Shown: one piece after another, positions 24,833 to 33,144 of the stretch
How the letters are laid out: every line of letters starts with the position of its first letter
Numbering within the stretch: position 1 is the stretch's first letter
Assembly: GCA_022824495.1 (NCBI GenBank)
Contig: JAJDZU010000024.1
Coordinates: 1 to 64,000 of the forward strand
Source of the DNA: Chloroflexota bacterium
GTDB lineage: Bacteria > Chloroflexota > UBA11872
DNA: 64,000 bases
Direction of reading: 5' to 3'
Notes under the pieces: generated by a model
The model's input: the letters and a program-made list of their open reading frames with translations, nothing else
What the model was told of the DNA's origin: nothing
The model's database searches: none
Program-made: the position numbers and the translations under genes

Positions 24833-25180
24833 ATGGCGACCTTGATCCAGGAACTCGAAAAAACCTACCTCAAGCCCGACGTGCCCGACTTCAGCGTCGG
24901 CGACACCGTGCGCGTAAATGTGAAGGTGCGCGAGGGTGAACGCGAGCGCGTCCAGGTCTTCGAAGGCACCGTCATTCGTCGCCGCGCCGGCGGCGTCAAC
25001 GAGAACTTCACGGTCCGGCGCCTCTCCGGCGGCATCGGCGTCGAGCGGACTTTCTTCCTGCACTCACCGATCGTCGACGACATTCAGGTCGTTCGCTACG
25101 GCAAGGTCCGGCGCGCCAAGCTCTACTACTTGCGCGACCGGGTCGGCCGCGCGGCGCGCGTCAAGGAGCGGCGCGCCTAG
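24833..25180 (+). CDS. rplS: 50S ribosomal protein L19
   Basis: Large-subunit protein at the 30S-50S interface. The 115-aa product contains '[20 protein letters not shown]', '[21 protein letters not shown]' (shown in part: 'FEGTVIRRR') and '[19 protein letters not shown]', typical of L19. The start is ATG 24833; the longer frame upstream is not protein-like. No strong ribosome site precedes it. It heads rplS-rnhB-yraN, an order seen in many bacteria. Confidence 0.97.
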   Translation: MATLIQELEKTYLKPDVPDFSVGDTVRVNVKVREGERERVQVFEGTVIRRRAGGVNENFTVRRLSGGIGVERTFFLHSPIVDDIQVVRYGKVRRAKLYYLRDRVGRAARVKERRA

Positions 25181-25249
25181 CCGGCGCGGGAGGCCAGACC
25201 AGTCCCCACCCTCCCGCTCAGGCTCCCACCGCCGCACCGGGAACGCCGG

Positions 25250-25876
25250 TTGCTGCGGGAGGGGCATCGCCTGATCGCGGGGGTGGACGAAGCCGGACGC
25301 GGCGCCTGGGCGGGCCCGCTGACCGCGGCGGCCGTCATCCTGCCGCCCGTGGCTTACGCCGACCCCCGGCTGTTCGCCGGTGTTGCCGACTCCAAGCAGC
25401 TGACGCCCCGCGCCCGCGAACGCCTGGCCCGCCTGATTCACGCCCGCGCCGCTGCTGTCGGCGTGGCGCACGCCTCCCCGCGTGAAATCGACGAGTCCGG
25501 CATCGCCGCCGCCGGGCGCCTGACCATGCACCGGGCGCTCCGGCGCCTCGGGCTCGACCCCGACCACGTGATTGTGGACGCCTTTCCGCTGGATCCCACC
25601 AGCCGCTTCGCCGACCGTCAGACGGCGGTCATCCGCGCCGACGCCTCCTGCCTGGCCGTCGCTGCCGCCTCAATCTGCGCCAAGGTCGCCCGCGACCGCC
25701 TGATGCGGCAGCTTGGCCGCCGCTTCCCGGACTACGCCTTCCAGCGCAACAAGGGCTACGGCACCGCCCGGCACCGCACCGCCCTGCAGTCGCTTGGCCC
25801 CATCGCCCTCCATCGACAGAGCTTCGCCCCGGTTCGAGAGGCCCATGCCGCGCGTTCCCTGGCCCTGGCGGTCTAG
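25250..25876 (+). CDS. rnhB: ribonuclease HII
   Basis: Removes RNA from RNA-DNA hybrids and mis-inserted ribonucleotides. Active-site residues are visible in 'IAGVDEAGRGAWAGPL' (D-E), 'HVIVDAF' (D) and 'VIRADASCLAVAAASICAKVARD' (D; key part 'RADASCLAVAAASICAK'). At 208 aa the length is normal. TTG at 25250 is the only usual start in frame after the upstream stop. It overlaps the YraN gene by 32 nt. Confidence 0.93.
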   Translation: MLREGHRLIAGVDEAGRGAWAGPLTAAAVILPPVAYADPRLFAGVADSKQLTPRARERLARLIHARAAAVGVAHASPREIDESGIAAAGRLTMHRALRRLGLDPDHVIVDAFPLDPTSRFADRQTAVIRADASCLAVAAASICAKVARDRLMRQLGRRFPDYAFQRNKGYGTARHRTALQSLGPIALHRQSFAPVREAHAARSLALAV

Positions 25877-26249
25877 GCCCCGTGCGCCCACCGAGCGAGC
25901 CGAACTGGGCCGGTGGGGCGAAGATATCGCCGTGCGCGAACTCAAGCGGCGCAAATACAAGATCGTCGACCGCAACGTTCGCGTCGGCCGTGGCGAGCTC
26001 GATATCGTCGCCACCGACCGCGACGAGTTCGTCTTCGTGGAGGTCAAGACTCGCCGAGACCAGGCCTTTGGCGGTGCTCGCGCCGCCCTCACCTACACCA
26101 AGGCTCGCCAGCTGGAGCGCCTCGCCCAGACCTATCTGCGCCAGCACGGGGACTGGTCCGGCGCGTACCGTATCGATGTCGTCGCCATTGATGTTGAATC
26201 CACCGGCGACTATTCCGTGGACGTAATCCCAAATGCCGTGCAGTTCTGA
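25845..26249 (+). CDS. YraN/UPF0102 family endonuclease-like protein
   Basis: Restriction-endonuclease-fold protein often next to rnhB. The PD-(D/E)XK-type core is visible: 'LGRWGEDIAVRELKRRKYKI' (E), 'GRGELDIVATD' (E-L-D) and 'FVFVEVKTRRD' (E-x-K). The ATG at 25845 gives 134 aa, a typical size, overlapping rnhB. Function is not established for the family, though roles in DNA processing are suspected. Confidence 0.88.
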   Translation: MPRVPWPWRSRPRAPTERAELGRWGEDIAVRELKRRKYKIVDRNVRVGRGELDIVATDRDEFVFVEVKTRRDQAFGGARAALTYTKARQLERLAQTYLRQHGDWSGAYRIDVVAIDVESTGDYSVDVIPNAVQF

Positions 26250-26258
26250 CGCACTGAC

Positions 26259-27890
26259 ATGACGGCCCCCGAGCTCGAAGGACCTGATCGCCGCATGTCC
26301 GATCCCGCGCGAACCCGGGCGCCAGGCGCCAGGCCTTCATTCGGGCGCTGGCTGCGGCGCGCGTCCCTCGCGGGGGTGCTGGCGCTCCTGGCGGTCGCGA
26401 CCGTGGCGACGGCTGACGCCGACACCGGCGACTATCCGACCGAAGGCGGCCGCGTCTTCACCCAGGCCGCCGAAACCGACGTCCCCGACGCCGGCTTCGC
26501 CGTTACCGACGCCGGCGGAATCCCCTTCTGGACCGAGTTTCAGCGCCTCGGCGGCGTACAGGCGCTGGGTTTCCCGCTCTCGCATCGCTTCGAGTGGGAC
26601 GGCTTCACCGTCCAGGTGTTTCAGAAAGTGGTCCTGCAATGGCGCCCGGAAAACAGCACGTTCATGTTTGTAAACGTGTTCGACCGGCTCAGTCTCGAGG
26701 GCTACGACGACACCCTGGAAGATCTGCTGATCCCCCCATGGGAGCACTTCGAGGAAACCGGCTTCATCTGGGACCAGATCATCGCGAGCCGGCAGGCGCT
26801 GCTGGACGCCAACCCGGCGCTGCGCGATGCCTACTTCGCCGTCGACGACCCGCTGCGCTGGTACGGACTGCCAACCTCGCGGATCGTCACCTACGACCAC
26901 GTCCATAGCATCCGGCTGCAGCGCGCGGTCTTGCACCATTGGCTGGTCGATCTGCCCTGGGCCTCGGCCGGCGAGGTCACGGTCGCCAACGGCGGCGATC
27001 TGGCCCGCGGCGCAAACATCTTTCCGGCCGACGTCCTGCAACCCCTGGTTTTCCGGCAAACCGCCGGACCATCGCCGCAGGCGACGCCCCAACCAACGGC
27101 CGCCCCGCCCCCGCTGCCCGACATGTACGGCCCCGTCACCGCCCTGCGGGCCGCCCTCGGGCTGCCGTCCCTGATCGAAAGTCCGGAACTCATGCAGGCG
27201 GCCCAGGGTCACGCCGACTACTTCATCGCCCACCTGGACGACCCCAACTCCGGCGGCCTGCACACGCAGGTGTTCGGCTATGCGGGCTTCACCGGCCGCA
27301 CCATCGGCGACCGGGCCCGCGCCGCCCGGTATCCGTTGGGCTGGGTTGACGAAGTGTTTGCCTTCTTCAATCCCGCCGACACGGTGGCCTGGGCCCTCGA
27401 AACCGTCTGGCACCGCTACATGTTCATTCACCCGTCGGCGGTACACGTCGGCTATGGGACCGCGACTGCTGGCGACACCACGGTGACCGTGTTCAACGTG
27501 GGCCTGTCGCCTCAGCACACTGCCGACGCCCCGCTGCCGGCCGTGGTTCCGCTTAACGGAGCTACCGACGTGCCGCTCAGTTGGGCCGGCTGGGAGTCGC
27601 CCAACCCCGCCCCCGGCGCGCTCCGCCCCTTCGGACCGCCGGTCTCACTGCAATTCGGCTTGGACGACGAGGTGGCCTGGGGCGACGCCGCCCTCTACGG
27701 TCCGGACGATTCGGTTGTCACCACGGCCCGCACCACCAGCGAATGGCGGCGCGCCCTGTCAATCGTCCCGCACGATCCGCTGACCCCGGCCACGACCTAC
27801 ACAGTCCGCGTCACCGGAACTCGCAACGGCACAGCCTTCACCGTCGAATCCAGCTTTACCACCCGCCAGACTGGGCCACCACTACGATGA
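26259..27890 (+). CDS. exported CAP-domain protein
   Basis: A secreted 543-aa protein. After a basic stretch, a hydrophobic segment near residues 32-52 acts as signal or anchor. Residues about 75-260 form a region with 'GGIPFWTEFQRLGGVQALGF' and 'VQVFQKVVLQWRPE', found in several exported proteins of Chloroflexota as far as I know. A Pro-rich linker leads to a CAP/SCP-like domain ('ALRAALGLPSLIESPELMQAAQGHA', shown in part: 'MQAAQGHADYF') and a C-terminal Ig-like domain ('PATTYTVRVTG'). A second ATG at 26295 is also possible. The role is unknown; CAP domains often bind lipids or wall components. Confidence 0.75.
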   Translation: MTAPELEGPDRRMSDPARTRAPGARPSFGRWLRRASLAGVLALLAVATVATADADTGDYPTEGGRVFTQAAETDVPDAGFAVTDAGGIPFWTEFQRLGGVQALGFPLSHRFEWDGFTVQVFQKVVLQWRPENSTFMFVNVFDRLSLEGYDDTLEDLLIPPWEHFEETGFIWDQIIASRQALLDANPALRDAYFAVDDPLRWYGLPTSRIVTYDHVHSIRLQRAVLHHWLVDLPWASAGEVTVANGGDLARGANIFPADVLQPLVFRQTAGPSPQATPQPTAAPPPLPDMYGPVTALRAALGLPSLIESPELMQAAQGHADYFIAHLDDPNSGGLHTQVFGYAGFTGRTIGDRARAARYPLGWVDEVFAFFNPADTVAWALETVWHRYMFIHPSAVHVGYGTATAGDTTVTVFNVGLSPQHTADAPLPAVVPLNGATDVPLSWAGWESPNPAPGALRPFGPPVSLQFGLDDEVAWGDAALYGPDDSVVTTARTTSEWRRALSIVPHDPLTPATTYTVRVTGTRNGTAFTVESSFTTRQTGPPLR

Positions 27891-27921
27891 CGACAATTCA
27901 CCCTCGATTGGTAAACCCGCG

Positions 27922-28533
27922 ATGCACCTGATCTCCGAGCTTGGCCACTGGGTCCTGGCCTGGGGCGATTCGCCCTGGGGCGGCCTGGCACTCTTCGTCC
28001 TGGCCTTTTGGGAGTCCAGCTTCTTCCCCATCCCGCCGGACGGCCTGATGATCGCGCTGGCCGCCGGGAACCTTCAGTTCGCGCTGGGTTTTTCCGCCAT
28101 CGCAACCGTCGGATCCTTGCTCGGCGCCATGCTCGGCTACTGGTTCGGCCTGCGCGGCGGCCGTCCCCTGTTGGACCGGCTGTTCGCCGAGCAGCGCGTG
28201 CTCTACGTCGAGCGCCAGTACCAGCGCCGCGATGTCTGGGCCGTCACCATCGCGGCCTTCACCCCGATCCCCTACAAGGTCTTCGCCATCGGCGCCGGCG
28301 CCTTCAGGCTGAACTTCCGCCGCTTCATGCTGGCCTCGCTGGTCGGACGCGGCGGGCGCTTCTTCCTGGTCGGCATCCTGATGACGATTTTCGGCACGCA
28401 GGTCGAAGCCGTCATCGACGAGTACTTCGACGTCCTCGCCATCGCCTTCGTCGTGCTCCTGGTCCTTGGCTTCGTCGTCATCCGCTTCGTCATGCGCCCG
28501 CGCGCCTCGGCGGCCGACGCCTCGTCCGACTAG
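27922..28533 (+). CDS. DedA/VTT-family membrane protein
   Basis: A 203-aa multi-span protein with the VTT-like blocks 'WESSFFPIPPDGLMIALAAG' and 'FTPIPYKVFAIGAGAFRLNF', where the F-(T/P)-P-(I)-P-.-K and G-.-.-.-(M)-.-F elements are typical of the YqaA branch of the DedA superfamily. These proteins are thought to move lipids across the membrane. It lies between the CAP gene and a Nudix gene, all on the plus strand with short gaps. Confidence 0.85.
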   Translation: MHLISELGHWVLAWGDSPWGGLALFVLAFWESSFFPIPPDGLMIALAAGNLQFALGFSAIATVGSLLGAMLGYWFGLRGGRPLLDRLFAEQRVLYVERQYQRRDVWAVTIAAFTPIPYKVFAIGAGAFRLNFRRFMLASLVGRGGRFFLVGILMTIFGTQVEAVIDEYFDVLAIAFVVLLVLGFVVIRFVMRPRASAADASSD

Positions 28534-28537
28534 CCCC

Positions 28538-28987
28538 ATGCCCGCGCCCAGCCGCTACGCCGTGGCGGCCGACGTGGTGGTCGTTGCCGAATCGCCGGAA
28601 CCTTCGGTCCTGCTGATCCGCCGCCGCAATCCCCCGCTCGGCTGGGCCATCCCCGGCGGCTTCGTCGAACCCGACGAGGATCTCATCGACGCCGCCCGCC
28701 GCGAACTCTTCGAGGAGACTGGCCTCGAACCCCGGGAGCTCCAGCAACTCGCAACCTTCGGCCATCCCAACCGCGACCCCCGCGGCCGCACCGTCTCCGT
28801 CGTCTATGGCGCCCGTCTCCAGCACGCCGCCCTCCCCGCCGCCGGGGACGACGCAGCCGCCGCCCGCTGGTTCCCCCTCACCGCCCTCCCCTCCACCCTC
28901 GCCTTCGACCACGCCACCATCCTGGCCCAGGTCCTTCCGCAGCTCATGGATGCAAACTTTGCCGAACGCTCGTCCCAGTTGCCGTAA
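28538..28987 (+). CDS. Nudix hydrolase
   Basis: A single-domain Nudix protein, 149 aa. The Nudix box is 'GGFVEPDEDLIDAARRELFE' followed by ETGL, complete with the metal-binding glutamates. The preceding 'VLLIRRRNPPLGWAIPGGF' and the following 'TFGHPNRDPRGRTVSVVY' are typical of ADP-ribose pyrophosphatase-like members (NrtR/ADPRase type). The ATG at 28538 begins 5 nt after the DedA-like gene, so they are probably co-transcribed. Confidence 0.88.
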   Translation: MPAPSRYAVAADVVVVAESPEPSVLLIRRRNPPLGWAIPGGFVEPDEDLIDAARRELFEETGLEPRELQQLATFGHPNRDPRGRTVSVVYGARLQHAALPAAGDDAAAARWFPLTALPSTLAFDHATILAQVLPQLMDANFAERSSQLP

Positions 28988-29017
28988 CCGGTCGCGCGCC
29001 GTAGCGTGCCTACCGTC

Positions 29018-30478
29018 ATGGCCGCAGTAACCGAGTCACAAACCACCGCCCCCGCCGCCCTGCTGGCCGATCTGCGCCGCATCGTCGGCGACGCCTGGGT
29101 CCTGTCGGACCCCGACGACCTCCTCCTTTACGAGTACGACGGCTCCGTCGACCGCGCCCTGCCAGACGCCGTCGTCTTCCCCGACACCACCGAGCAGGTC
29201 CAGGCCATCGTCCAATCCGGGTTGCGGCACGGCGTGCCCGTTGTGGCGCGCGGCGCCGGCACCGGGCTCAGCGGCGGGGCCATCGCCCGTTGCGGCGGAA
29301 TCGTGGTCGCCACCTCGCGCATGAACCGCATTCTCGAAGTCGACACCCGCAACCGCCGCGCCATCGTTGAACCGGGTGTCGTCAACGCCGATCTCAGCGC
29401 CCACACCCATCGCTACGGCTTCCACTACGCCCCCGACCCCTCCAGCCAGTACGCCTGCACCCTGGGCGGCAACATCGCCACCAACGCCGGCGGGCCCCAC
29501 ACCCTGCTCTACGGCGTCACCACCAACCACGTGCTGGGCATCGAGTTCGTCACCATGGACGGCCGCGTGGTCACCACCAGCGCCCTGCCCGACGGCCCCG
29601 GCTACGACCTCACCGGCCTCTTCTGCGGCAGCGAGGGCACCTTCGGCATCGTCACCCGGGCCGTCGTCCAACTGGTCCACACCCCCGCCGGCGTGCGCAC
29701 CCTGCTGGCCTCGTTCGACTCGGTAGCCGCCTGCAGCGCCGCCGTGTCCGGCATCGTGGCTGCTGGCATCGTCCCGGCCGCCGTCGAGATGATGGACCAA
29801 CTGGCCCTGGAAGCCGTGGCCGCCTTCATCCCGCGAGCCAACCTGCCGGTGGACGCCGCTGCCGTGCTCCTGCTGGACGTCGACGGCGTGCCCGCCGAAC
29901 TGAACGACCGCGAGGCTGAAATCCGCCGCGTGCTCCTCGCCAACGAGGCCCGCGACATCCGCGTCGCCCAGAACGATGCCGAGCGCAACCTCTTCTGGCT
30001 CGGCCGCAAGAGCGCCTTCGGCGCCATGGGCCGCATCTCGCCCGACTACTACGTGCAGGACGGCGTGATCCCTCGCACCACCATTGCCTACGTATTGGAC
30101 GAGATCCGCCGCATCAGCAAGACATTCGACCTGCCCATCGCCAACGTCTTCCACGCCGGCGACGGCAACCTGCACCCCCTCCTGCTCTTCGACAATCGCG
30201 TGCCCGGCGAACTGGACCGCGTGCTCGACGCCGGCACCGCCATCCTGCAGGTCTGCGTGGATGTCGGCGGCATGCTCAGCGGCGAACACGGCATCGGCAT
30301 GGAGAAACAAGCCGCCATGCCCCTGGTCTACGGCCCCGACGACTTGGACGCCATGCGCCGCGTCCAGCAGGTCTTTGACCCGCACGCCCTCTTCAACCCG
30401 AACAAGATCCTTCCGGCCCCTGTCGGCTGCGCCGAGGTCACCAACCTGCGGCGGTCGGGCCCGGAGGTCTCCGGCTGA
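29018..30478 (+). CDS. glcD: FAD-linked oxidase, glycolate oxidase subunit GlcD-like
   Basis: Flavoprotein that oxidises glycolate, D-lactate or a similar 2-hydroxy acid. The FAD_binding_4 (PCMH) domain shows 'VPVVARGAGTGLSGGAIA', 'LGGNIATNAGGPHTLLYG' and 'GLFCGSEGTFGIVTRAVV'. The C-terminal cap has 'NVFHAGDGNLHPLLLFD' and 'GMLSGEHGIGMEKQ', the conserved substrate-site blocks. Length is 486 aa from ATG 29018; GTG 29006 is an alternative. No GlcE/GlcF subunits are adjacent. The TGA overlaps the probable start of the next gene. Confidence 0.9.
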   Translation: MAAVTESQTTAPAALLADLRRIVGDAWVLSDPDDLLLYEYDGSVDRALPDAVVFPDTTEQVQAIVQSGLRHGVPVVARGAGTGLSGGAIARCGGIVVATSRMNRILEVDTRNRRAIVEPGVVNADLSAHTHRYGFHYAPDPSSQYACTLGGNIATNAGGPHTLLYGVTTNHVLGIEFVTMDGRVVTTSALPDGPGYDLTGLFCGSEGTFGIVTRAVVQLVHTPAGVRTLLASFDSVAACSAAVSGIVAAGIVPAAVEMMDQLALEAVAAFIPRANLPVDAAAVLLLDVDGVPAELNDREAEIRRVLLANEARDIRVAQNDAERNLFWLGRKSAFGAMGRISPDYYVQDGVIPRTTIAYVLDEIRRISKTFDLPIANVFHAGDGNLHPLLLFDNRVPGELDRVLDAGTAILQVCVDVGGMLSGEHGIGMEKQAAMPLVYGPDDLDAMRRVQQVFDPHALFNPNKILPAPVGCAEVTNLRRSGPEVSG

Positions 30479-31161
30479 CCCAGGCCTGGCCTCCCGCGCG
30501 TCGCCTCCTCGGCTCGGCCGAAGGCGTGGGAATCGTGGTCGCTGCCGTGTTCGCGGCCGCCATCCTGCTGCTGGCCACCCTGTGGACCGTCGAAGTCGGA
30601 ACCGGCCAGGAACTGGATCCCAACTTCGAACTCGGCCCCCTGGGACCGGACCGCGTGCTCGTGCAGGAAGTCACCGTGCGGCGCCCCGACATGATCGGCT
30701 TGCAGATCGCGGCCCGCGCCGAGGGCACCGTTCAGCCGCTGACCGTACAAGCCGACCTGCTCGCCGAGTACACCCTTATCGCTACTCGCACGCTCCAGGT
30801 GTTCCCCTCCACGACGCTCCAACTCCAACGCTTGGCCTTCGACCGCCCCGCGCCCGTCGGCCCCGCGGCGGTGCGGTTGCAGGTCGAAGCGGGACAGTCT
30901 GGAGGCGTCGTCTACGGAGCCACGCGGGACGACCGACAACCGGGCGGCTTCTTGCGCCTGGATGGGCAGGTAGAGTTCGCCGACCAGGACCTCGCCCTGC
31001 GGGTGCTCCACCGCCGCTCGCTCTGGACGCATGTCGAAGCCCTGGTCGGCGACCTGCGCGCTGCCCGCACCGTCGCCGCGCTCACCCTGGCGGCCATAGC
31101 GGCCGGCCTCGGCCTCATCGCAACCGCGACCACACGCGCCCTTCGCGCGGGCCAGCCATGA
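30475..31161 (+). CDS. membrane protein, two transmembrane segments
   Basis: Family not recognised. The first ordinary start is GTG 30526, but CTG at 30475 overlaps the GlcD stop (CTGA), has GGAGG seven bases upstream, and would add a basic leader ('TQAWPPARRLLGSAEG') before the first membrane segment, which fits the positive-inside rule. The product has an N-terminal membrane helix, a soluble beta-rich domain of about 150 residues, and a C-terminal membrane helix. This topology suggests an extracytoplasmic domain held by both ends. Its stop overlaps the next ATG (ATGA). Confidence 0.6.
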   Translation: MTQAWPPARRLLGSAEGVGIVVAAVFAAAILLLATLWTVEVGTGQELDPNFELGPLGPDRVLVQEVTVRRPDMIGLQIAARAEGTVQPLTVQADLLAEYTLIATRTLQVFPSTTLQLQRLAFDRPAPVGPAAVRLQVEAGQSGGVVYGATRDDRQPGGFLRLDGQVEFADQDLALRVLHRRSLWTHVEALVGDLRAARTVAALTLAAIAAGLGLIATATTRALRAGQP

Positions 31162-31799
31162 GCGCGCCGCCGCCCCGCCTGGCCGCCATCCTGCTCGCCG
31201 CCGGCGAGTCCACCCGCATGGGCCAGCCCAAGGCCCTGCTGCCGTGGGGCGGCGTGCCCCTGGTGCGGCACCAGGCGGACCTGCTGACAGCCCACCCGGC
31301 CATCGATCAACTCCTGGTCGTCGTCGGAAGCCTTCAGGACGAAGTGAGCGATGCGCTGAAAGACACCCCGGCCCGCGTCATCGTCAATCCCCGCTTCCGC
31401 GAAGGCCGCGCCACCTCCCTCGCCGCCGGCGCTCGCGCCTTCCAGGGCAGCCCAACCAGCATCCTCGTGGCCAACGTCGATCAACCACTCGAAGCCAATC
31501 TCCTCGAACCCCTGGTCGCCGCCTGGCGCACCAATCCCGCCGCCCTCTGGCGGCCCAGCTACAAGGGCAGCGGCGGCCACCCCCTCATCATCCCCGCCGA
31601 CGTCGCCCCCGAACTGAGCCACGTCACCGAGGCCACCCAGGGCCTTCGCGCCGTCGTTACCCGCCATCGCCCTCGCCTGCGCTCCGTCCCCGTTGACTCC
31701 CAGCTCGCCGTCCTCAACCTCAACACCCCCGCCGACTACGCCGCCGCCCAACCCTCCAGCGATCCCGCCCCATCGCCTAAACTGTCGGCGGGCCCATAG
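31158..31799 (+). CDS. MobA/MocA-like nucleotidyltransferase
   Basis: NTP transferase of the molybdenum-cofactor cytidylyl/guanylyltransferase type, 213 aa. 'AAILLAAGESTRMGQPKALL' is the nucleotide-binding signature; 'SILVANVDQPLEANLL' carries the metal-binding Asp, and 'GGHPLIIPADV' is typical of MocA. A role in molybdopterin cytosine dinucleotide synthesis is likely but no molybdo-enzyme is nearby. The ATG overlaps the previous TGA. The TAG stop (31797-31799) lies inside the tRNA-Ala gene. Confidence 0.85.
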   Translation: MSAPPPRLAAILLAAGESTRMGQPKALLPWGGVPLVRHQADLLTAHPAIDQLLVVVGSLQDEVSDALKDTPARVIVNPRFREGRATSLAAGARAFQGSPTSILVANVDQPLEANLLEPLVAAWRTNPAALWRPSYKGSGGHPLIIPADVAPELSHVTEATQGLRAVVTRHRPRLRSVPVDSQLAVLNLNTPADYAAAQPSSDPAPSPKLSAGP

Positions 31800-31862
31800 C
31801 TCAGCTGGAAGAGCGCCTCAATGGCATTGAGGAGGTCGTCGGTTCGAATCCGATTGGGTCCA
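31790..31862 (+). tRNA. tRNA-Ala (anticodon GGC)
   Basis: Acceptor GGGCCCA pairs with TGGGTCC (one G-U), D arm contains 'GCTCAGCTGGAAGAGC', anticodon stem CCTCA/TGAGG closes loop ATGGCAT with anticodon GGC, and the T arm is CGTCGG-TTCGAATCCG. The discriminator is A and CCA is not encoded. Positions 8-10 (TAG) of the tRNA serve as the stop codon of the preceding CDS, a ten-base overlap. Confidence 0.96.
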
Positions 31863-31928
31863 CCGACCGTCGGCGCCGCTGGCTCAGCCCCGCGCGAACA
31901 CTAGCGAGCACAGGACCTCCGTTCACCC

Positions 31929-31959
31929 TTGGGTCGGGGGCACGCCCCGTTCCTACAAT
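31929..31959 (+). promoter_or_regulatory. possible promoter for the YCII-type gene
   Basis: TTGGGT (31929-31934) and TACAAT (31954-31959) are separated by 19 nt and lie about 50 nt before the start at 32008. The -10 match is good, the -35 weak and the spacing long. Confidence 0.35.
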
Positions 31960-32007
31960 GAGCGCCGGCCGACCAGGCAAACCACGAGAGGCAGGTAGGA
32001 CACGACG

Positions 32008-32400
32008 ATGCGCGTAATGGTTCTGATCAAGGCAACCGAGGACAGCGAAGCCGGCGTCATGCCATCCATGGAACTCATCCAGGCCATGGGTGCCTACAAC
32101 CAGGAACTAATCGACGCCGGCATCATGCGCGACGGCGACGGTCTCAAGCCGACGTCCCAGGGCAAGCGCGTGGCCTTTGACGGCGACAGCCGCACCGTCA
32201 TCGACGGACCCTTCGACGCCACCAGCGAGTTGGTTGCCGGCTTCTGGCTGTGGCAGGTCAGGGACATGGACGAGGCCGTCGAGTGGATCAAGCGCTGCCC
32301 CAATCCCATGCTCGGCCCCAGCGAAGTCGAAATCCGCCCTCTCTACGAACCCGCCGACTTCATCGAGTCCATGACTCCCGAGTCCGGCGAAAGCGCGTAA
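32008..32400 (+). CDS. YCII/DGPF-domain protein
   Basis: A 130-aa ferredoxin-like-fold protein of the YCII-related (DGPF) family. 'MRVMVLIKATEDSEAG' and the naming motif region 'VIDGPFDATSELVAGFWLWQ' are clear. Family members are small cytosolic proteins, often next to ECF sigma factors, and most have no proven function. Here the neighbour is a MarR regulator convergent with it, so there is no sigma-factor link. A GGTAGGA site precedes the ATG. Confidence 0.88.
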   Translation: MRVMVLIKATEDSEAGVMPSMELIQAMGAYNQELIDAGIMRDGDGLKPTSQGKRVAFDGDSRTVIDGPFDATSELVAGFWLWQVRDMDEAVEWIKRCPNPMLGPSEVEIRPLYEPADFIESMTPESGESA

Positions 32401-32459
32401 AGCCCCCGCGACCAACCGGCCGGCGCACGGGTCCTTGGCCCCCGCCCGTGGCACGCCGG

Positions 32460-32933
32460 TCAGTCGTCCTCGGCATACACGGCGATTTCTGCGTTTTCCA
32501 GCATGCGCCGGATCGTCTGCAGCACGGATTCCTGCTCAGGCTCGTCAATACCGGCCAGAAACTTCGCGTTGTTGGACTGAACTCGCAGGGCCAATTCCGG
32601 CACCAGGCGGTTTCCCGCATCTGTAAGGGACAGTCGCACGCGACGTCGATCCCGCGTGCTGCGCCGTCGTTGAACGAGTCCCCCCTGTACCAGCCTGTCC
32701 ACGTGTCGGCTGATGGATGCGGCGTCGAGAGGAATAACGCGCGACAGGCTTGTAAGCGTATCCGCCTCCCCTTCATGGCATGCATCCAGGATCGCCCACT
32801 GGGCGGACGAGATATTGAAGGAGGCCAACTCCCGGTCCAGCCCGGTTCGCATCGCGGAAGCCAGAGTGCCGACTAGATATCCAAGCTCCCGCTGGATGTC
32901 GGGGCGCCTTGATCTGGACCGCATGGCCCGCAT
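32460..32933 (-). CDS. MarR family transcriptional regulator
   Basis: Winged-helix dimeric regulator, 157 aa. 'ISSAQWAILDACHEGEADTLTSLSRVI' begins the wHTH (parts 'SSAQWAILDAC' and 'TSLSRVIPLDAASISRHVDR'), the recognition helix is 'DAASISRHVDRLVQGGLV', and the wing is 'RRSTRDRRRVRLSLTDAG'. The ATG at 32933 is used; the longer frame upstream is not protein-like. It is divergent from the two ATPase genes starting at 33145, and the intergenic stretch has repeated GTTGCCAAC palindromes that could be its operator. Confidence 0.88.
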   Translation of the reverse strand: MRAMRSRSRRPDIQRELGYLVGTLASAMRTGLDRELASFNISSAQWAILDACHEGEADTLTSLSRVIPLDAASISRHVDRLVQGGLVQRRRSTRDRRRVRLSLTDAGNRLVPELALRVQSNNAKFLAGIDEPEQESVLQTIRRMLENAEIAVYAEDD

Positions 32934-33092
32934 CTTCCCCAACAGAAGATCGCTTGGCAGATCAATGATTGCAGCCGGGATTTTCAACCTCCCGGCCCGG
33001 ACGCCCCAGCCCTTCGAACCGCGCGCCCCGCTCCCACAGAGCCTCACCCAACCGCGCCGCACCCTCCCAACGCACCTCTTCCCAACAACCCC

Positions 33093-33129
33093 GTTGCCAA
33101 CAAATCTGTTGCCAACAATCTTGTTGGCA
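33093..33129. promoter_or_regulatory. operator-like repeat cluster
   Basis: Two direct copies of GTTGCCAACAA start at 33093 and 33108 (15-bp period), each with a GTTG-C-CAAC palindromic core. The second overlaps an inverted repeat TGCCAACA (33110-33117) with TGTTGGCA (33122-33129). A weaker CCCAACAACC lies just upstream at about 33081. The cluster ends 15 nt before the ATPase start and lies between a divergent MarR gene and the ATPases, as expected for a MarR operator. Confidence 0.6.
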
Positions 33130-33144
33130 TGCTACGGTCCACTC

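Noticed and set aside
29036-30385. 449-codon minus-strand ORF opposite glcD
   Set aside because: Gly/Val/Ala/Asp-rich shadow of a strong GlcD gene.
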